Assembly (NCBI GenBank): GCA_965224285.1
Contig: OZ245043.1
Coordinates: 1-64,000 of the forward strand
Reading direction: 5' to 3'
DNA: 64,000 bases
Origin: JAJCYK01 sp965224285
GTDB taxonomy: Bacteria; Bacteroidota; Bacteroidia; Cytophagales; Cyclobacteriaceae
Position numbers and translations under genes: made by a program. Shown one piece after another: positions 62,469 through 64,000 of the stretch. The notes beneath the pieces are model-generated. The model was not told the DNA's origin and did not search any database. It was given only the letters and a program-made list of their open reading frames with translations. Each line of letters starts with the position of its first letter. Position 1 is the first letter of the stretch.

Positions 62469-62504
<36 letters not shown>

Positions 62505-62585
62505 GGTTGCACATTAAATGCATATCCAGGATTGGCATAAGAATCTAATTATAAATACTTTATAGTGTTAATTTAGGTCAAGCCC

Positions 62586-63305
62586 ATGTCAAAAATAAAA
62601 GCATACCCCTTGGCCTGGTGGATATTACTCAGTTCCTGCTCTCCATTGGTGTATGCGCCCAATAGTCAGAATGTGCCTTTATTAAAGCAAAAGGGTGAGG
62701 TGATTATTAACACTGGTTTTATCGGAACGGAAAGTACCAATGGTTTCGGGATAAAAGCAGCAGCTGCAGTAGATAGTGGTTTTTCACTAGCGGTAAACTA
62801 GAACCGACTTTTGACCGAAGGTGCGGAACAGGACGATTGGCGGGCTAGGTTTAACTACATTGAAGGGTCCGTAGGAACTTTTGGTAAAATTGACCAATCT
62901 AATTTTATTTACGAAGCCTTTGCAGGGGTAGGGAAAGCATTCATAAATAATGACCGCTCAAATGAAACTGCTAATATCCGATATCTAAAGCCGTTTATTC
63001 AGCCATCCATAGGTATTCGCAAAAAATCGGTGGAGATAGCCCTAACCACCAGGATTGCCTTGGTGACTTATCAAGTCTATGATATCCGCATTGCCGATCA
63101 ACGGGAATCCACCAACCTCTTAAGTTTTTTTGACGAAAAACAAAGTACCCTGGTGTTTGAGCCTGTATTTACCAGTAGATTTGGTACTGAGGTGATCAAA
63201 TTTGAGTTTCAATATGCCTATAGCACTTTTGCTCAAAGGGAGGTCACTAATGGCTGGGTGGATAAGTCAGTGTTTACTTTGGGTTTAAATTTTTATCTAA
63301 AGTGA
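62586..63305 (+). pseudogene. Paralogue of the 5.2-kb lipoprotein, interrupted by an amber stop
   Basis: The frame starts MSKIKAYPLAWWILLSSCSP and parallels the intact gene at 5213-5932 throughout (VYAPNSQNVPLL, GFGIKAAAAVDSGF, NIRYLKPFIQPSIGI, ALTTRIALVTY, TLGLNFYLK). TAG at 62799-62801 replaces the tyrosine in the paralogue's VNYNRL. All other codons continue in the same frame to a normal stop. A single substitution therefore separates it from a working gene. The two paralogues are in opposite orientation about 57 kb apart. Both genes have repeats upstream or downstream. Confidence 0.85.
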
Positions 63306-63427
63306 GCTGAGTGGGTGCTTACACACCATAGGGAGGCGGGGTATTCTAAAAAGGGCTTTGGCTCAACCATAGATTCGCGCCATGCCCGAGATAGACTACC
63401 GGGAGTAACCAATACTAGGCGTTTTGT

Positions 63428-64000
63428 CTATAAAATTTTTGAGCTTACCACCAGTTGAAAAATCGACTCCACAATGGCTTCTGAGCTTAAAGTGGCCCGG
63501 TTGTAAATAGCGTCAAAAACGGCCTCTTCAAAAGGTTCTTTGCGCATTTGCGAAATAAAGAGCTGTCTTGCTTCGTCTGTTTTTGAAGCTAAGGAACGAG
63601 CCTCCTCCTTTTTGATAGATCTGGACTTCATCAGATGTTCTACCCGCCAATCCAGGGGCGCTTCCAGCCGGATATGCAAGGAGTTGGGAACGGAACGGGT
63701 AATGGCAACCCCGGCTCTACCCACTATGATAATATTACCTTTTTCTGCATAAGAGGCTACCACCTTTCGCAGAGCCTTGCGGATCTTAAGGTCATCAATA
63801 TGCTCAGAAGAATAGGAAGTCACAAATTCTTCTAACAGGGACTTCTCATGCGGTTGAAGTACATGTTCGATTTTATGAGGATGCATGTGCAAGTTTTCAG
63901 CCACTTCTTCAAAAAACTCCCGGTTTACGATCCTCCAAGAATGATGTTTACGCCGGATAGTGTGACTTGCTTGAATTTTTTCCACTAATGCCTGCGCAAT
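63428..64000 (-). CDS. Cytidylate-kinase-like family protein, 5' end beyond window
   Basis: The frame is open through the window edge (IAQALVEKIQASHTI...), so about 191 C-terminal residues are visible and the P-loop start lies outside. Visible features fit the cytidylate kinase-like (Cmk2) family: WRIVNREFFEEVAENLHMHP, KGNIIIVGRAGVAITRSVPN, LEAPLDWRVEHLMKSRSIKK and FDAIYNRATLSSEAIVE. A GTG within the frame near 63985 looks like an internal codon rather than the start. The family's substrate is uncertain; it is not the canonical CMP kinase. Confidence 0.8.
   Translation of the reverse strand: MAQALVEKIQASHTIRRKHHSWRIVNREFFEEVAENLHMHPHKIEHVLQPHEKSLLEEFVTSYSSEHIDDLKIRKALRKVVASYAEKGNIIIVGRAGVAITRSVPNSLHIRLEAPLDWRVEHLMKSRSIKKEEARSLASKTDEARQLFISQMRKEPFEEAVFDAIYNRATLSSEAIVESIFQLVVSSKIL

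Overview
The window looks like a chromosome segment of a marine or soil Bacteroidota, most likely order Cytophagales. The supporting signs are lipoprotein and Bacteroidota-style membrane-protein genes, PadR plus FtsX-type permease pairs, LytTR and TPR-histidine-kinase signalling, almost no Shine-Dalgarno signals, a TAnnTTTG-like promoter box at mnmE, and many palindromic intergenic repeats. Taxonomy is inferred from gene types; there is no rRNA or tRNA gene to anchor it.

Layout. 1-7.7 kb: 5' part of an HlyD-type efflux adaptor, a small GIY-YIG-like protein, a 2.4-kb array of nested palindromic repeats, a second GIY-YIG nuclease, a small lipoprotein, and repeat-rich DNA. 7.7-14.5 kb: an ion-transport locus with a large P-loop ATPase, an MscS-like channel and a cation/proton antiporter in one operon. 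It converges on an 803-residue fusion of a second antiporter with a complete voltage-gated K+ channel and a zinc ribbon. 15.3-41 kb: mostly ordinary metabolism and signalling: PadR/permease, alcohol dehydrogenase, Gfo/Idh/MocA oxidoreductase, dihaem cytochrome plus DoxX-like protein, LytTR regulator and hybrid kinase, cupin, broken acetyltransferase, frameshifted TPR adenylate cyclase, SDR, sugar isomerase, amidohydrolase, deacetylase, dehalogenase-like hydrolase and a Crp/Fnr regulator. 39.5-42 kb: TPR histidine kinase (frameshifted) and its NarL-type regulator. 42.1-45.4 kb: an AT-rich accessory block with a tail-collar protein, an exported caspase-like peptidase (frameshifted) and a lipoprotein. 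45.5-49.1 kb: a remnant of a REP-associated tyrosine transposase, a second palindromic repeat family and a histidine kinase. 49.1-59 kb: tandem hydrolase lipoproteins, a BLUF-coupled adenylate cyclase, an EreA/ChaN-like lipoprotein, a PqaA-family protein, a GAMT-like methyltransferase and a gamma-glutamyltransferase. 59-64 kb: a cysteine-rich pseudogene, mnmE with its 5' end triplicated in tandem, a pseudogene paralogue of the lipoprotein at 5.2 kb, and a partial cytidylate-kinase-like gene.

The most interesting items are the antiporter-Kv channel fusion with its neighbouring ATPase/MscS/antiporter operon, and the photoactivated-cyclase homologue. Two cyclases and a Crp/Fnr protein in one window suggest cAMP signalling, but nothing links them directly. 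Four genes carry apparent single-base deletions and two more carry single in-frame stops. This is either pseudogenisation or residual assembly error, and the affected genes should be read with that in mind.
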